A stretch of 40,605 nt of DNA, taken from a virus. The stretch spans positions 1 through 40,605 of IMG/VR virus record IMGVR_UViG_3300021961_000222. One strand, given 5' to 3'. Of the stretch, positions 24,589-30,294 are shown in pieces (position 1 is the first letter of the stretch; every line of letters begins with the position of its first letter). The notes under the pieces were generated by a model, which saw only the letters and a list, made by a program, of their open reading frames with translations, was not told where the DNA came from and did not search any database. Made by a program: the position numbers and the translations under genes.

Positions 24589-25015
24589 ATATCTTTGTTA
24601 AAGCATTAAATGCTTCAATTTCTTCTTGAAGGGCGTCAATTTTTTCTTCCCAATTACTTATTACTTGATCTTTTTGAATTTGATCCATCCAACATGAATA
24701 TTCACTTTTTTCTTCACTATAGCCTCTTCTAAATAATCCTTTTTTAGTATCAACTTTTTTCATACGTGAAACTAAATTTTTAAGTTCTCCTAGTTCAAAA
24801 ATTTTATGAGCAATTGGTTGGTTAGCAATTTGAATTTTAGTTTTCAAATTAACTAATTCTTGAGTAGTTGATAACCAACTATTATACATTATTTGTGGAT
24901 CATATGTTTGTTCTTGATCTGTTTCAAATGAGTTACTATTAGAAAAACGAGAGTAAAACTCATCAGCTTTTTTAATTAACTTTTTCTTTTGTTTGAGTGC
25001 TTTTGTCAAATTCAT
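24587..25015 (-). CDS. Coiled-coil protein, 142 aa, unknown function
   Basis: Charged helical protein (basic N-terminus LTKALKQKKKLIKKADEFY, C-terminal EEKIDALQEEIEAFN). No membrane segment or known domain. It is the first gene of a unit that appears to continue through the gene-free segment into the CAU tRNA. A promoter-like element lies 22 nt upstream. Confidence 0.6.
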   Translation of the reverse strand: MNLTKALKQKKKLIKKADEFYSRFSNSNSFETDQEQTYDPQIMYNSWLSTTQELVNLKTKIQIANQPIAHKIFELGELKNLVSRMKKVDTKKGLFRRGYSEEKSEYSCWMDQIQKDQVISNWEEKIDALQEEIEAFNALTKI

Positions 25016-25037
25016 ATTTTTTCTTTTATAACAATAT

Positions 25038-25068
25038 TAATATAATAAATCTTTTTTAGAGAGCCAAA
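25038..25068 (-). promoter_or_regulatory. TTTGG-N16-TATTATATTA promoter
   Basis: TTTGG (25068-25064), 16 nt, TATTATATTA (25047-25038) on the minus strand, 22 nt before the ATG at 25015. Confidence 0.78.
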
Positions 25069-25105
25069 TTTTTTAAAAAAATAGTAGATATTCTTTAACA
25101 GTTAA

Positions 25106-25423
25106 TTATCCTTTTATAACCTCCTTAGTTTTGTTAGATTGAAGTTTATCAATACGAGAGTCTATATATGATGTAATATCTCGTTTTTCTTCTTCAATTG
25201 ATCTAAATATTTGTTCTTCAACACTACTCACTCGTTGATGAATTTCATTTGAGTTTTCTGATATAGATCGATGAATATGATCAAATTCTCTATACATAGA
25301 GTTTTCTAAATTCTCGACTTTTTTAGTCTGTTTGTAAATCTTAACTAAACCTAAAACTACTACTACAGCTACAGCCATACCAATAATTGTAAGCATACCT
25401 AAAATAAATGATGTAATTTCCAT
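25106..25423 (-). CDS. Membrane-anchored coiled-coil protein, 105 aa
   Basis: The N-terminal membrane helix (about residues 5-27, ILGMLTIIGMAVAVVVVLGLV) is followed by a long charged coiled coil (FDHIHRSISENSNEIHQRVS...) to the end. This layout resembles small spanin-like or DUF-type phage membrane proteins, but I cannot assign one. It has a rare good Shine-Dalgarno, AAAAGGAG, 7 nt before the ATG, unlike most genes here. Confidence 0.65.
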   Translation of the reverse strand: MEITSFILGMLTIIGMAVAVVVVLGLVKIYKQTKKVENLENSMYREFDHIHRSISENSNEIHQRVSSVEEQIFRSIEEEKRDITSYIDSRIDKLQSNKTKEVIKG

Positions 25424-25486
25424 AATTTTTTCTCCTTTTTAATTTTTAAATTGTTTTAAATAAGTCAAAGAACATCTACTATTTTG

Positions 25487-25560
25487 TGATTCCGACAGGA
25501 TTCGAACCTGTGACCTACAGCTTAGAAGGCTGTTGCTCTATCCAGCTGAGCTACAAAATC
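25487..25560 (-). tRNA. tRNA-Arg (anticodon UCU)
   Basis: 74 nt: acceptor GATTTTG/CGGAATC (two T-G pairs), D-arm GCTCAGCTGGATAGAGC, anticodon arm ACAGC-CTTCTAA-GCTGT (UCU, reads AGA/AGG), T-arm ACAGG-TTCGAAT-CCTGT, discriminator A, no encoded CCA. AGA is a common Arg codon in such AT-rich phage genomes. Confidence 0.95.
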
Positions 25561-25566
25561 AATTTG

Positions 25567-25638
25567 TACTCGGTAGGGGAGTTGAACCCCTCTTACCAGG
25601 ATGAAAACCTGGTGTCCTAACCGATAGACGAACCGAGC
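25567..25638 (-). tRNA. tRNA-Glu (anticodon UUC)
   Basis: 72 nt: acceptor GCTCGGT/ACCGAGT (G-U at 1-72), D-arm GTCTATCGGTTAGGAC, anticodon arm CCAGG-TTTTCAT-CCTGG, T-arm AGGGG-TTCAACT-CCCCT, discriminator A, no encoded CCA. Only 6 nt separate it from tRNA-Arg. Confidence 0.95.
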
Positions 25639-25711
25639 AAGTTGTAGGATATCGCTTAACCTACGATGATTGTACCTTTCATCTTTTACCCCATAAGGGA
25701 TGATTTTTTTG
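25639..25711 (-). other. Spacer between tRNA-Glu and tRNA-Gln with hairpins
   Basis: No gene. On the minus strand TCCC-TTAT-GGGG and GTAGG-TTAAGCGATAT-CCTAC can form small hairpins. These may guide tRNA processing. They are one of several structured spacers in this cluster. Confidence 0.3.
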
Positions 25712-25782
25712 TTACCCCTGATAGATTCGAACTACCATTAACTGGACCAAAACCAGTTGTCCTGCCGTTAGACGAAAGGGTA
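25712..25782 (-). tRNA. tRNA-Gln (anticodon UUG)
   Basis: 71 nt: acceptor TACCCTT/AGGGGTA (one T-G), D-arm GTCTAACGGCAGGAC, anticodon arm ACTGG-TTTTGGT-CCAGT, T-arm GGTAG-TTCGAAT-CTATC (one G-U), discriminator A. CCA is not encoded. Confidence 0.93.
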
Positions 25783-25787
25783 ATGTG

Positions 25788-25872
25788 CGGAAGATGTAGG
25801 ATTCGAACCTACGGAACCTCTCGGTTCAACAGTTTTCAAGACTGCCGCGATCGACCACTCTGCCAATCTTCC
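25788..25872 (-). tRNA. tRNA-Ser (anticodon UGA)
   Basis: 85-nt class II tRNA: acceptor GGAAGAT/ATCTTCC with discriminator G, anticodon arm GCAGT-CTTGAAA-ACTGT, long variable arm AACCGAGAGGTT, T-arm GTAGG-TTCGAAT-CCTAC. Discriminator G is the usual serine identity base. CCA is not encoded. Confidence 0.94.
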
Positions 25873-25876
25873 GTAT

Positions 25877-25948
25877 AGTGGAGCGTCACTTATTTCTAAG
25901 TTATCCACTTCGGTTACGTTATCTTTCGATAAGAGGCTTTACCGAGCC
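25877..25948 (-). ncRNA. Candidate structured RNA with two GAAA-tetraloop hairpins
   Basis: Between tRNA-Ser and a tRNA-like RNA, the minus strand contains TTATC-GAAA-GATAA (25932-25919) and ACTTA-GAAA-TAAGT (25901-25888). Each perfect 5-bp stem is enclosed by a second stem (CGGT/ACCG and AGTGG/CCACT). Two consecutive nested hairpins with the same GNRA loop are unlikely by chance in such AT-rich DNA. Function unknown. It may be a processing spacer or a small stable RNA. No family recognised. Confidence 0.4.
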
Positions 25949-25953
25949 CAAGG

Positions 25954-26079
25954 TAGTCAGGACAGGATTCAAACCTGTATACATGGATATGGTATCTACG
26001 GTGGATTACCCGCCTCACCTCACCACTTATCCTTGCGTCTACCACGTCAGGGAAACCCCTAACCTTCCGCCACCTGACT
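25954..26079 (-). ncRNA. Aberrant tRNA-like RNA (tRNA-Leu-like ends, enlarged loops)
   Basis: The 126-nt element has a perfect 7-bp acceptor stem (AGTCAGG/CCTGACT, discriminator A) and a perfect T-arm (ACAGG-TTTGAAT-CCTGT). The D-stem GCG/CGC follows TG, like tRNA-Leu. An extra 7-bp hairpin (GTTAGGG-GTTT-CCCTGAC, 26063-26046) is inserted in the D-loop. The anticodon region is also about 15-20 nt too long (GGAT/ATCC with a 22-nt loop, or GGATA/TATCC with a larger one). No anticodon can be assigned. It could be a non-translating tRNA derivative, comparable in position to the T4 stable RNAs in its tRNA cluster. Confidence 0.55.
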
Positions 26080-26081
26080 AT

Positions 26082-26125
26082 AAAAAACCCTAGCAGTTTC
26101 TGTTGATCAGACAGTCTTACTAGGG
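26082..26125 (-). terminator. Terminator-like hairpin inside the tRNA cluster
   Basis: On the minus strand CCCTAG pairs with CTAGGG, with an inner TCTG-ATCAA-CAGA stem, followed by TTTTTT. The T-run ends 2 nt before the 5' end of the tRNA-like RNA, so it would separate tRNA-Thr/tRNA-Met from the downstream tRNAs, or serve as a processing hairpin if read through. Confidence 0.55.
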
Positions 26126-26126
26126 A

Positions 26127-26219
26127 TGTCAATTTAGCTTATGCCTTGGGCTATTCACTTATTTGACAACAAGACCACAGCTAGTGAGCAGTTCTGATGG
26201 TATGCTTCGTGGTACTTTG
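26127..26219 (-). other. Gene-free spacer with a TGTCAA/TTGACA stem
   Basis: No gene. TGTCAA (26168-26163) pairs with TTGACA (26132-26127) around an inner TAGC/GCTA stem. The remaining part to tRNA-Met shows only weak pairings. One of the unexplained spacers of the tRNA region. Confidence 0.3.
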
Positions 26220-26290
26220 TTGCGGACGACAGACTCGAACTATCAACCCTGGGTTATGAGCCCAATGTGTTACCATTACACCAATCCGCT
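26220..26290 (-). tRNA. Initiator-like tRNA-Met (anticodon CAU)
   Basis: 71 nt: acceptor AGCGGAT/GTCCGCA with an unpaired A1-A72 and one T-G, D-arm GTGTAATGGTAACAC, anticodon arm TTGGG-CTCATAA-CCCAG, T-arm GATAG-TTCGAGT-CTGTC, discriminator A. Three consecutive G-C pairs at the base of the anticodon loop plus a mismatch at position 1-72 are the two hallmarks of bacterial initiator tRNA (usually C1-A72). The D-arm is not initiator-typical. Elongator Met or Ile2 remains possible. Confidence 0.7.
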
Positions 26291-26294
26291 ATAT

Positions 26295-26391
26295 AGGTGG
26301 TGAATAATTTGCGATTATTCATTTCTACTTCTGAATATGCTGATTAAGTTAACATCACAGCAGGAATTTCATTTTCGTCTAACTACCACCT
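26295..26391 (-). ncRNA. Candidate tRNA-shaped structured RNA between tRNA-Met and tRNA-Thr
   Basis: A closing 7-bp stem AGGTGGT/ACCACCT (26391-26385 with 26301-26295) is stacked directly on a 7-bp hairpin GAATAAT-CGCAA-ATTATTC (26320-26302), the same order as acceptor and T-arm in tRNA. A further TGCTG/CAGCA stem lies in the middle. The loop lacks the T-loop consensus and no anticodon is assignable. It begins immediately after the encoded CCA of tRNA-Thr. Confidence 0.35.
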
Positions 26392-26467
26392 TGGAGCCAC
26401 CTGCCGGACTCGAACCAGCGACCATCTGATTACAAATCAGAAGCTCTACCAACTGAGCTAAGGGGGC
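26392..26467 (-). tRNA. tRNA-Thr (anticodon UGU), CCA encoded
   Basis: 73 nt plus encoded CCA: acceptor GCCCCCT/AGGTGGC with a C-U mismatch at 4-69, D-arm GCTCAGTTGGTAGAGC, anticodon arm TCTGA-TTTGTAA-TCAGA, T-arm GCTGG-TTCGAGT-CCGGC, discriminator T. It is the only tRNA here followed by CCA. It lies 11 nt downstream of the small lipoprotein gene, so they probably share a transcript. Confidence 0.93.
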
Positions 26468-26478
26468 TTGTAAAAGAA

Positions 26479-26670
26479 TTATTTATTTAATTCTTTAATA
26501 CCTGTAAGAACTGAATCAGAACGAAGTTCTACTTGATGAGCCAATGAATCAACACTCATTGAATCAGTACAAGTTGAATCAGTACAAACTGAATCTTTAG
26601 ATGAAGTTGAGGTTTCGTTTGAGCAAGAAGCCAAAGTAACCAATGTAGCGATAAATAATACTTTTTTCAT
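26479..26670 (-). CDS. Small lipoprotein with pentapeptide repeats
   Basis: 63 residues: a signal peptide MKKVLFIATLVTLASC ends in a lipobox (LASC, Cys16), giving a lipid-anchored peptide of 48 residues. The mature part has about four tandem units of five residues ending in DS (KDS, VCTDS, TCTDS, MSVDS), encoded by 15-bp DNA repeats. Two units carry Cys. No +2 Asp, so outer-membrane sorting in a Bacteroidota host is plausible. It heads the tRNA cluster transcript. Function unknown. Confidence 0.65.
   Translation of the reverse strand: MKKVLFIATLVTLASCSNETSTSSKDSVCTDSTCTDSMSVDSLAHQVELRSDSVLTGIKELNK
26545..26604 (-). repeat. Tandem 15-bp repeat within the lipoprotein gene
   Basis: Four consecutive 15-nt units start with TGAATC on the plus strand (26545, 26560, 26575, 26590). 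The two central ones are identical over 13 nt (TGAATCAGTACAA). The repeat keeps the reading frame and encodes xxxDS, so its unit number could change without frameshift. Confidence 0.7.
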
Positions 26671-26693
26671 TTTTAATTTTCTCTTATTTATAA

Positions 26694-26724
26694 TAATATA
26701 ATAAAAGAAATTTAAAAAACCAAA
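26694..26724 (-). promoter_or_regulatory. TTTGG-N16-TATTATATTA promoter for lipoprotein and tRNA cluster
   Basis: TTTGG (26724-26720), 16 nt, TATTATATTA (26703-26694) on the minus strand, 23 nt before the ATG at 26670. No other promoter was seen before tRNA-Thr 12 nt beyond the gene, so it may drive the upstream half of the tRNA cluster. Confidence 0.78.
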
Positions 26725-26728
26725 TTTT

Positions 26729-27919
26729 TTAAAGATTTTTTAACATTTTCTTTTTTCTATATGATGATAGATAATTATTTTCAATTATAGTTTGTCTTTG
26801 AGAATTTATTCTATCTATTTCTTCTTGAGATAAACCTGTATCTTTAGCTTCTTCAGTGTCTATAAAACCATCATTGTTATCATCATATTTATCTAATATT
26901 TCTTCATCAGTTAAATTAGCTCTAATCATATCATTTATAACTTGGTTAGATATTTCTAATCTAGCATCATGATCATCTTTAATTATTTCTTCAATAGCTT
27001 CTTTTTGTTCTTCTTCTGTTAAATCACTATTAATTATTTCTTGATACTTTTCAGATGTTTGTTTTATCTCATTTTCTAAATCATCATAAGCATCAACTAC
27101 TTTTCTCATACCTTCTACTTTTTCTTCAATAGGTGTTTCATCACGTTTAGTAAGTTGAGTAAAGGCAAAGTTAGCAGCTATTACAAGAGCAATAGCTAAT
27201 GGATCAAATACAAATATAATAACTAATATGTACCAGTTAATGATTCTGTCCATGGCAACTCCAGTAAGTTGACTTAAATATTTTAAAGGACCTAATTCAC
27301 TTTCAACTATAGATTTAGTTTTAACTTCTAATATTTTAGATTCTAAACTGAAAATAGAATCATTAACTACATCTATTTTGGCTGATAATTTTTCATTTGA
27401 TTTTGATGCTGATTCAATATTACGAATAGCAGCATTATTTGATCTAACTACTAAATTACCTTTTTTATCTGTGTATTGAGTTGTTGAAGCTTGAGATAAA
27501 GTACCTTGTAATGTTGCTATTGATTGTTTTTCTTTTAAAATATTGTCTCTAGTTTCTTCAAATAATTTCTTTTTAGATTCTAAAGCTGTTATTTTAGATT
27601 CAACAATACTAGTTTGGTCTGCTGTTTTCTGATAGGCAGCTGATAAATAACCATATATACCTGCTGATGTTATTAGAATTAAAACACCTGCTGCTATTGT
27701 TAAATAAATTTTAAGTAATTTAGGTAATGTTTTTCTATATTGGTAAAGTAAAGAAGCTATCACTAATTTAGCTACTTCTAAAGAAGCAGCCATAATCATT
27801 ACAGCTAAACCAGCTCCAGCAAATAACATACTTAAACCAGTAACACTATAAAATGCAGCTGATGCACTAACAGATAATGCTGATAATGCTATAATATATG
27901 GAAACAATTTTTTATTCAT
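26729..27919 (-). CDS. Multi-pass membrane protein with coiled coil and C-terminal EF-hand-like loop
   Basis: 396 residues: three hydrophobic segments in the first 95 residues (about 5-25, 30-55, 70-92), then a charged coiled coil (about 100-205), a fourth membrane span near 225-250 (NWYILVIIFVFDPLAIALVIAANFAF), and an acidic cytoplasmic tail. The tail holds DKYDDNNDGFIDTEEA, a canonical EF-hand calcium loop. The four-helix plus coiled-coil layout resembles DUF4407-type proteins, but I am not sure. It lies next to lysis genes; a membrane role in lysis or assembly is inferred. Confidence 0.65.
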   Translation of the reverse strand: MNKKLFPYIIALSALSVSASAAFYSVTGLSMLFAGAGLAVMIMAASLEVAKLVIASLLYQYRKTLPKLLKIYLTIAAGVLILITSAGIYGYLSAAYQKTADQTSIVESKITALESKKKLFEETRDNILKEKQSIATLQGTLSQASTTQYTDKKGNLVVRSNNAAIRNIESASKSNEKLSAKIDVVNDSIFSLESKILEVKTKSIVESELGPLKYLSQLTGVAMDRIINWYILVIIFVFDPLAIALVIAANFAFTQLTKRDETPIEEKVEGMRKVVDAYDDLENEIKQTSEKYQEIINSDLTEEEQKEAIEEIIKDDHDARLEISNQVINDMIRANLTDEEILDKYDDNNDGFIDTEEAKDTGLSQEEIDRINSQRQTIIENNYLSSYRKKKMLKNL

Positions 27920-27943
27920 ACTTTAATGTATGTAATAAATAAG

Positions 27944-28345
27944 TTATTTTTCTTTATGTTTATCAATCTTATCTAAGATTGTTGTTAAGGCTTCATTTTT
28001 AATAAATCCAGCCTGTTCCGCATTTTTTAAAGCGCTAATAACTTGGAATACAATTAATGGAATTAATATTGTTTCTGATAACCATGATGTTCCTTTAAAA
28101 CCTGCTTCAACTATTATTAATGCAGTTAATGTAACAATCCAAGCAACTAATGTTTTAAGAATTCTAACAGCTTTATATGTTTTAAATCCTTCTCTTTTAG
28201 TTCCAGCTATTACACCAAAAAAACCATCCATGAATATTACAGCTACAACAGCAAGATACTGATCTGAATTTTCCATTGCTAAGTTAAAGAAATAACTACA
28301 TACAAAGGCAAATGCTGTTGATGTTACTAGTAATGTTGTCTTCAT
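27944..28345 (-). CDS. Holin-like membrane protein (phage holin 4 type)
   Basis: 133 residues with three to four hydrophobic segments. The block FMDGFFGVIAGTKREGFKTYKAVRILKTLVAW resembles the core of the Phage_holin_4 family (lDxlTGi..a...g...S.k...g...K). It sits 0.4 kb from the endolysin. Holins form pores in the inner membrane that let the endolysin reach peptidoglycan. The product at 29557 is a second candidate holin. Confidence 0.6.
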   Translation of the reverse strand: MKTTLLVTSTAFAFVCSYFFNLAMENSDQYLAVVAVIFMDGFFGVIAGTKREGFKTYKAVRILKTLVAWIVTLTALIIVEAGFKGTSWLSETILIPLIVFQVISALKNAEQAGFIKNEALTTILDKIDKHKEK

Positions 28346-28346
28346 G

Positions 28347-28724
28347 TTATCCTATTTCATCATCTAAATGATCTGGAATACCGTCACCATCTACATCAGT
28401 AATCTCACTATATCCTAAAGCTTTCATAAACTGGGCAACTCTTTCTTTTAAATCATTATCACTGTCAGCAAACCAATCTTCTTTAATATTATCATGGCTT
28501 AATACAGTAGTTAAAGCTGTATAAAGACTATCAATATGTTCTACTAAATAGATATCAGCTGCTGTAAAATCTAAACTGAAAGCATAATCATCGATTTGAG
28601 GGATTTTTAATAAACTATCTGTTTTACCTATTTTCTTTTCAGTTGGAATACTTCCTCCAAACTTATGAAAATATTCTCCAATGTAGATATATCCTTGTCC
28701 TTCTTTTAATTGAAACTCACTCAT
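28347..28724 (-). CDS. GIY-YIG/T5orf172-like protein with calcium-binding-type tail
   Basis: 125 residues. GYIYIGEYF then KIGKTDSLLK resembles the start of T5orf172/MUG113 domains (gyvYv...vKIGkT...R), a GIY-YIG relative. The catalytic Arg is not evident, and VEHIDSLYTALTTVL...DWFAD fits the later E...h..WF region. It ends with DVDGDGIPDHLDDE, a thrombospondin-type-3-like calcium loop. Placed in the lysis gene group, with 1 nt overlaps, so nuclease activity is doubtful. Confidence 0.5.
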   Translation of the reverse strand: MSEFQLKEGQGYIYIGEYFHKFGGSIPTEKKIGKTDSLLKIPQIDDYAFSLDFTAADIYLVEHIDSLYTALTTVLSHDNIKEDWFADSDNDLKERVAQFMKALGYSEITDVDGDGIPDHLDDEIG

Positions 28725-29554
28725 TATTTTAATAAATTATAATACTCGTTAAAATGTTTAATACGATCAGGTAAACCAATTGTTCCACCATTTACTCTTT
28801 TAGTAACAGCAGTTACAGTTCCTTGATCAGCTCCCTTATCACAAATAGCCCACAAACCATTCTTATTAAAGAACCAAGCAGCAGACATTAAAGGATATTT
28901 AGTAGCAACCAAATCAGGATTAGATAAAATTTCCTCAGGAACAAATTTATCAAAAGCAGAATAATTATCTTTACCTGTTAATTGAATATAACCACGGCCT
29001 CTAAATTTATATCCTTCTTTTGTAGCCTCAACTCCATTACCCATTCTACCTCCATAAACACGAGAAGCAATAGCTTCAGGTTTACGAGCGTATTGTTCTG
29101 CTAAAGCGGGTGTAAAATATCTTGGGAAGATACCTAATAAACCTTTAGAAGAATAATTTAAGTTTTCTGAAGTTGCTTTCCAACCTCCTGATTCATGACC
29201 ACATTGTGCTAAAAAATGAGCTAATCTTAAAGGATTAGTAATATTAAATTTAACAGCTGTATCAGGAATTTGAGCTAATACTGTATCAGGAATATGTCCT
29301 TTTAATTTATCTAATTTAAATGGACCCGATAAGATTGGAGTTGCAGTTAATGTGGGAGCAGTATCTGGAGTTGTCCCGAACATTTTATTCCATGTTCCGT
29401 CTCCTACTATACCGTCAGCTGTTAGCCCATTAGCTCTTTGCCATGCCTTAACTGCTTCTTCAGTCTTAGGTCCAAAAGTTCCTATTGCTTCAACGCCTAA
29501 TTTGGCTTGAAGTTTTTTAACATTGTCGTTGTTATCACCTCTTTTTAATAACAT
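28724..29554 (-). CDS. Endolysin: peptidoglycan-binding domain plus GH19 (chitinase-like) domain
   Basis: 276 residues. Residues about 5-60 (GDNNDNVKKLQAKLGVEAIGTFG, TADGIVGDGTW) form a PG_binding_1 domain. About 80-276 form a GH19 lysozyme/chitinase domain: FLAQCGHESGGW with likely catalytic Glu, then LLGIFPRYFTPALAEQYARKPE, GYKFRGRGYIQLTGKDNYSAF and GGTIGLPDRIKHF. It degrades cell-wall glycan at the end of infection. No signal peptide, so it needs a holin, consistent with the neighbouring membrane proteins. Confidence 0.93.
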   Translation of the reverse strand: MLLKRGDNNDNVKKLQAKLGVEAIGTFGPKTEEAVKAWQRANGLTADGIVGDGTWNKMFGTTPDTAPTLTATPILSGPFKLDKLKGHIPDTVLAQIPDTAVKFNITNPLRLAHFLAQCGHESGGWKATSENLNYSSKGLLGIFPRYFTPALAEQYARKPEAIASRVYGGRMGNGVEATKEGYKFRGRGYIQLTGKDNYSAFDKFVPEEILSNPDLVATKYPLMSAAWFFNKNGLWAICDKGADQGTVTAVTKRVNGGTIGLPDRIKHFNEYYNLLK

Positions 29555-29556
29555 AA

Positions 29557-29817
29557 TTAACCTTCTTCTTCTGGGCTTTGATTATCTTTTTTCTTATTAA
29601 TCCATTTGTCTACAGATGCAATACCAAATGAACCTAATACCATCACCATAAATCCGTCAAAGATAATCTTGTTAACAACAAATTCTTTACCAGCATAACC
29701 AGTAATAATATCTACTAAAAAGGCTATACATAACATTAAAAATGCTATAAAGCCTACAACACTCTTTTCATTTATTGAGTTGTTGTCATCAAATAATTGT
29801 GAGAAAAATTTTTTCAT
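29557..29817 (-). CDS. Two-span membrane protein, second holin candidate
   Basis: 86 residues with two membrane spans (about 19-38 and 50-68) and a charged C-terminal tail KKKDNQSPEEEG, the size and layout of a class II holin. It ends 2 nt before the endolysin gene. A TATTTATAATA sequence lies about 15 nt upstream. No family identified; holin by position and topology only. Confidence 0.55.
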   Translation of the reverse strand: MKKFFSQLFDDNNSINEKSVVGFIAFLMLCIAFLVDIITGYAGKEFVVNKIIFDGFMVMVLGSFGIASVDKWINKKKDNQSPEEEG

Positions 29818-29845
29818 TGTTTTTAGGTTTATTATAAATATGAGT

Positions 29846-30283
29846 TTAAAGTGAATTTATTGAATTTTTTAATGAGGATTCTAATGCTTTAGAAAATGAT
29901 TTTCGATTTAATGGAACCTCATTATTTTCAACATCTAAAAACATAGCAAAAATAAAAGTACGTCTTTCACTTTTACCTTTAAAACAACCTGAACCTATAC
30001 AAGTAGTTGTTTCTACAATATAGTCTTTACGTAACCATTTTATTCCCATTATATTAACAATCTGTTGTGGAGAATAAATACTATCTATACTAACCCACAC
30101 ATCCATTCCTTCAGTTGTATCATTTACTGGGTTGTATCCTTTGTTAGATAATAATTCTTCAACTGTTTCTTTAACTCCAAAAGTAACATCTCTAGATTCA
30201 ACTTTTTGAATTGTTTGATTATTAGTTACATGAATTTTAATTGGGTTGAGAGATAATAAAGCAGGGATTAGTATATTTAACAT
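29846..30283 (-). CDS. Putative periplasmic protein, unknown function
   Basis: 145 residues with a hydrophobic N-terminus (MLNILIPALLSLNPIKI) that may be an export signal. The rest is beta/alpha with a CIGSGCFKG pair of Cys (possible disulphide) and FAMFLDVENNEVPLNRKSF. The order of elements is loosely reminiscent of CsgG/FlgT-type domains (repeat of strand then conserved Leu helix at the end), but this is not convincing. It is the last gene of the secreted-protein operon. Confidence 0.55.
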   Translation of the reverse strand: MLNILIPALLSLNPIKIHVTNNQTIQKVESRDVTFGVKETVEELLSNKGYNPVNDTTEGMDVWVSIDSIYSPQQIVNIMGIKWLRKDYIVETTTCIGSGCFKGKSERRTFIFAMFLDVENNEVPLNRKSFSKALESSLKNSINSL

Positions 30284-30294
30284 AATTATAAATA

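Noticed and set aside
25666-26132. Open frames on both strands (25666-25878 +, 25878-26093 +, 25914-26132 -)
   Set aside because: They lie across tRNA-Gln, tRNA-Ser and the structured spacers, and their peptides have no coherent composition. They are chance frames in GC-richer RNA genes.
24303-26467. tRNA cluster as a prophage or island attachment site
   Set aside because: The tRNAs lie inside a continuous phage gene order; no integrase and no duplicated tRNA 3' end were seen.
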